From positions 46,754,094-46,818,093 of the forward strand of contig CM067306.1 of the NCBI GenBank assembly GCA_034231615.1: a DNA stretch of 64,000 bases, in the 5' to 3' direction. The translations under genes and the position numbers were made by a program. Each line of letters starts with the position of its first letter. Positions within the stretch are counted from its first letter, which is position 1. Below are positions 63,466-64,000 of the stretch, in pieces. The notes under the pieces are model-generated. The model made no database searches and was not told where the DNA came from. It saw nothing but the letters and a program-made list of their open reading frames with translations. This DNA comes from Meghimatium bilineatum. Taxonomy: Eukaryota; Mollusca; Gastropoda; Stylommatophora; Philomycidae.

Positions 63466-64000
63466 TGTTTTTTTTTTAACTTTGTTTATTGTCTCCTGCA
63501 TTCTAACTTTTGCAACTCCAATGTATTTCGATTGGGTCCAGATAGCAAGATCGTCTGCATAGAGGGCTCTATGTACATATGGTGTGAATAGTTTTGGCAG
63601 GTCGTCTATAAAAATTATGAAGTGTGGGGGATAGAATTCCTCCCTGTGGAACACCTTCTGTTATGTTGACCATTTTACTTTTCATTCCCTGGAGTTTGAC
63701 TCTTGCATGTCTGTCACATTGGAAGCTTTTTATTCACTGAAACATTTTGCCTCTGATTCCTTTCTGGGCGAGTTTTAGCAACAGCCCCTCTTTCCAGACT
63801 TTGTGAAAGGCCATTGTGAGGTCAAAGAAGGTGGCTAGGAGTTTTGATTTTTTCTGGAAAGCATCTTCTATTTCCTGAGCAAGGTATGTTGTTTGGTCTT
63901 CAGTGCTTCTGTTTTCTGAAGCCTGATTGGCAGTCATCTAGAACATTCTTTTCCACCATGTAGTTTAAGAGTCTGTTATTCACCATTTTTTCCATGACTT
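63397..64000 (-). pseudogene. RT palm of F2, incomplete at right edge
   Basis: From 64000: QSGFRKQKH..TEDQTTYLAQEI in two frames, LATFFDLTMAFHKVWKEGLL (Asp present), QKGIRGKMFQ, a stop, RARVKLQGMKSKMVNI-like text, PPHFIIFIDDLPKLFTPYVH, ALYADDLAIWTQS (catalytic pair intact), RMQETINKV. The reading ends where the inverted segment begins. The upstream part continues beyond the window. Confidence 0.75.

Larger units (their letters stand above)
58565..64000 (-). mobile_element. LINE F2 (RT-RNase H), with three nested disruptions; runs off right edge
   Basis: Minus strand. RT start and palm at 63400-64000 (LATFFDLTMAFHKVWKEGLL near 63820; GVPQGGILSPTL in an alternate frame near 63640; ALYADDLAIWTQS near 63565), interrupted at 61178-63465, resuming at about 61080 (AKTWGVQINKSKTV) through the thumb (60394-60720) to RNase H (59180-59490, with QWILAHCGTGGNEAADRLAK) and tail (58600-58860). 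It is also split by E2 (59535-60226) and a G-type tail (58930-59097). Confidence 0.82.

Noticed and set aside
1..64000. CRISPR arrays, bacterial operons, phage or defence systems
   Set aside because: No spacer-repeat arrays, no ribosome-binding-site spaced gene strings; spliced gene and eukaryotic retroelements throughout.

Overview
This is a eukaryotic, animal-type window: AT-rich intron and retrotransposon DNA in which short coding exons with GT-AG splice sites lie far apart. I favour an arthropod, perhaps an insect. The basis is the mix of transposons (RNase H-bearing non-LTR elements, RTE-like elements, a Penelope-like element with a GIY-YIG domain, and a hAT element resembling ones I associate with insect genomes). 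Species is not determined.

The only host gene I can support is on the + strand. Five exons (6151-6243, 16997-17077, 20664-20757, 21606-21714, 42999-43136) join in phase to encode most of the guanylate-kinase-like domain of a MAGUK p55-subfamily scaffold, closest by eye to MPP7/Metro with PALS1/Stardust as the alternative. These 515 coding bases span 37 kb because the introns are full of transposable elements. The 5' exons (L27, PDZ, SH3) and the last exon or exons of the domain lie outside the window or were not found.

Nearly everything else is layered, decayed mobile DNA. The main families, with names used only here, are: (i) LINEs with endonuclease-RT-RNase H order and a C-terminal CCHC-like tail: A (1.2-4.9 kb, -), B (7.0-11.6 kb, -), D (48.0-53.5 kb, + with - fragments at 44.6-47.9 kb), F1 (55.6-58.6 kb, -) and F2 (58.6-64 kb, -); (ii) an I/R1-like RNase H LINE family H (window start, 18.8-20.6, 26.1-33.1, 33.2-35.2, 37.8-41.1 kb); (iii) RTE-like LINEs R1-R5; (iv) LINEs without a visible RNase H: E, G, K, L, M; (v) a Penelope-like element (27.7-29.8 kb); (vi) a hAT transposon with both ends intact (12.3-14.7 kb); (vii) a probable solo LTR (48.5-49.7 kb); (viii) short elements S1 (at least 12 copies), S2 and S3 (tRNA-like).

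Many insertions can be delimited to the base because one element interrupts another and target-site duplications (TSDs) survive. The deepest nest is Penelope-like element in RTE-like LINE in family-H LINE in MAGUK intron 4. Others are solo LTR and SINE in D, E and G in F2, S1 in R1, S2 in S1, L in G, and H in K. None of the LINE reading frames is intact. I found no tRNA or rRNA genes, CRISPR arrays, operons or bacterial-type genes. I found no evidence for a new biochemical system; the novelty is structural.
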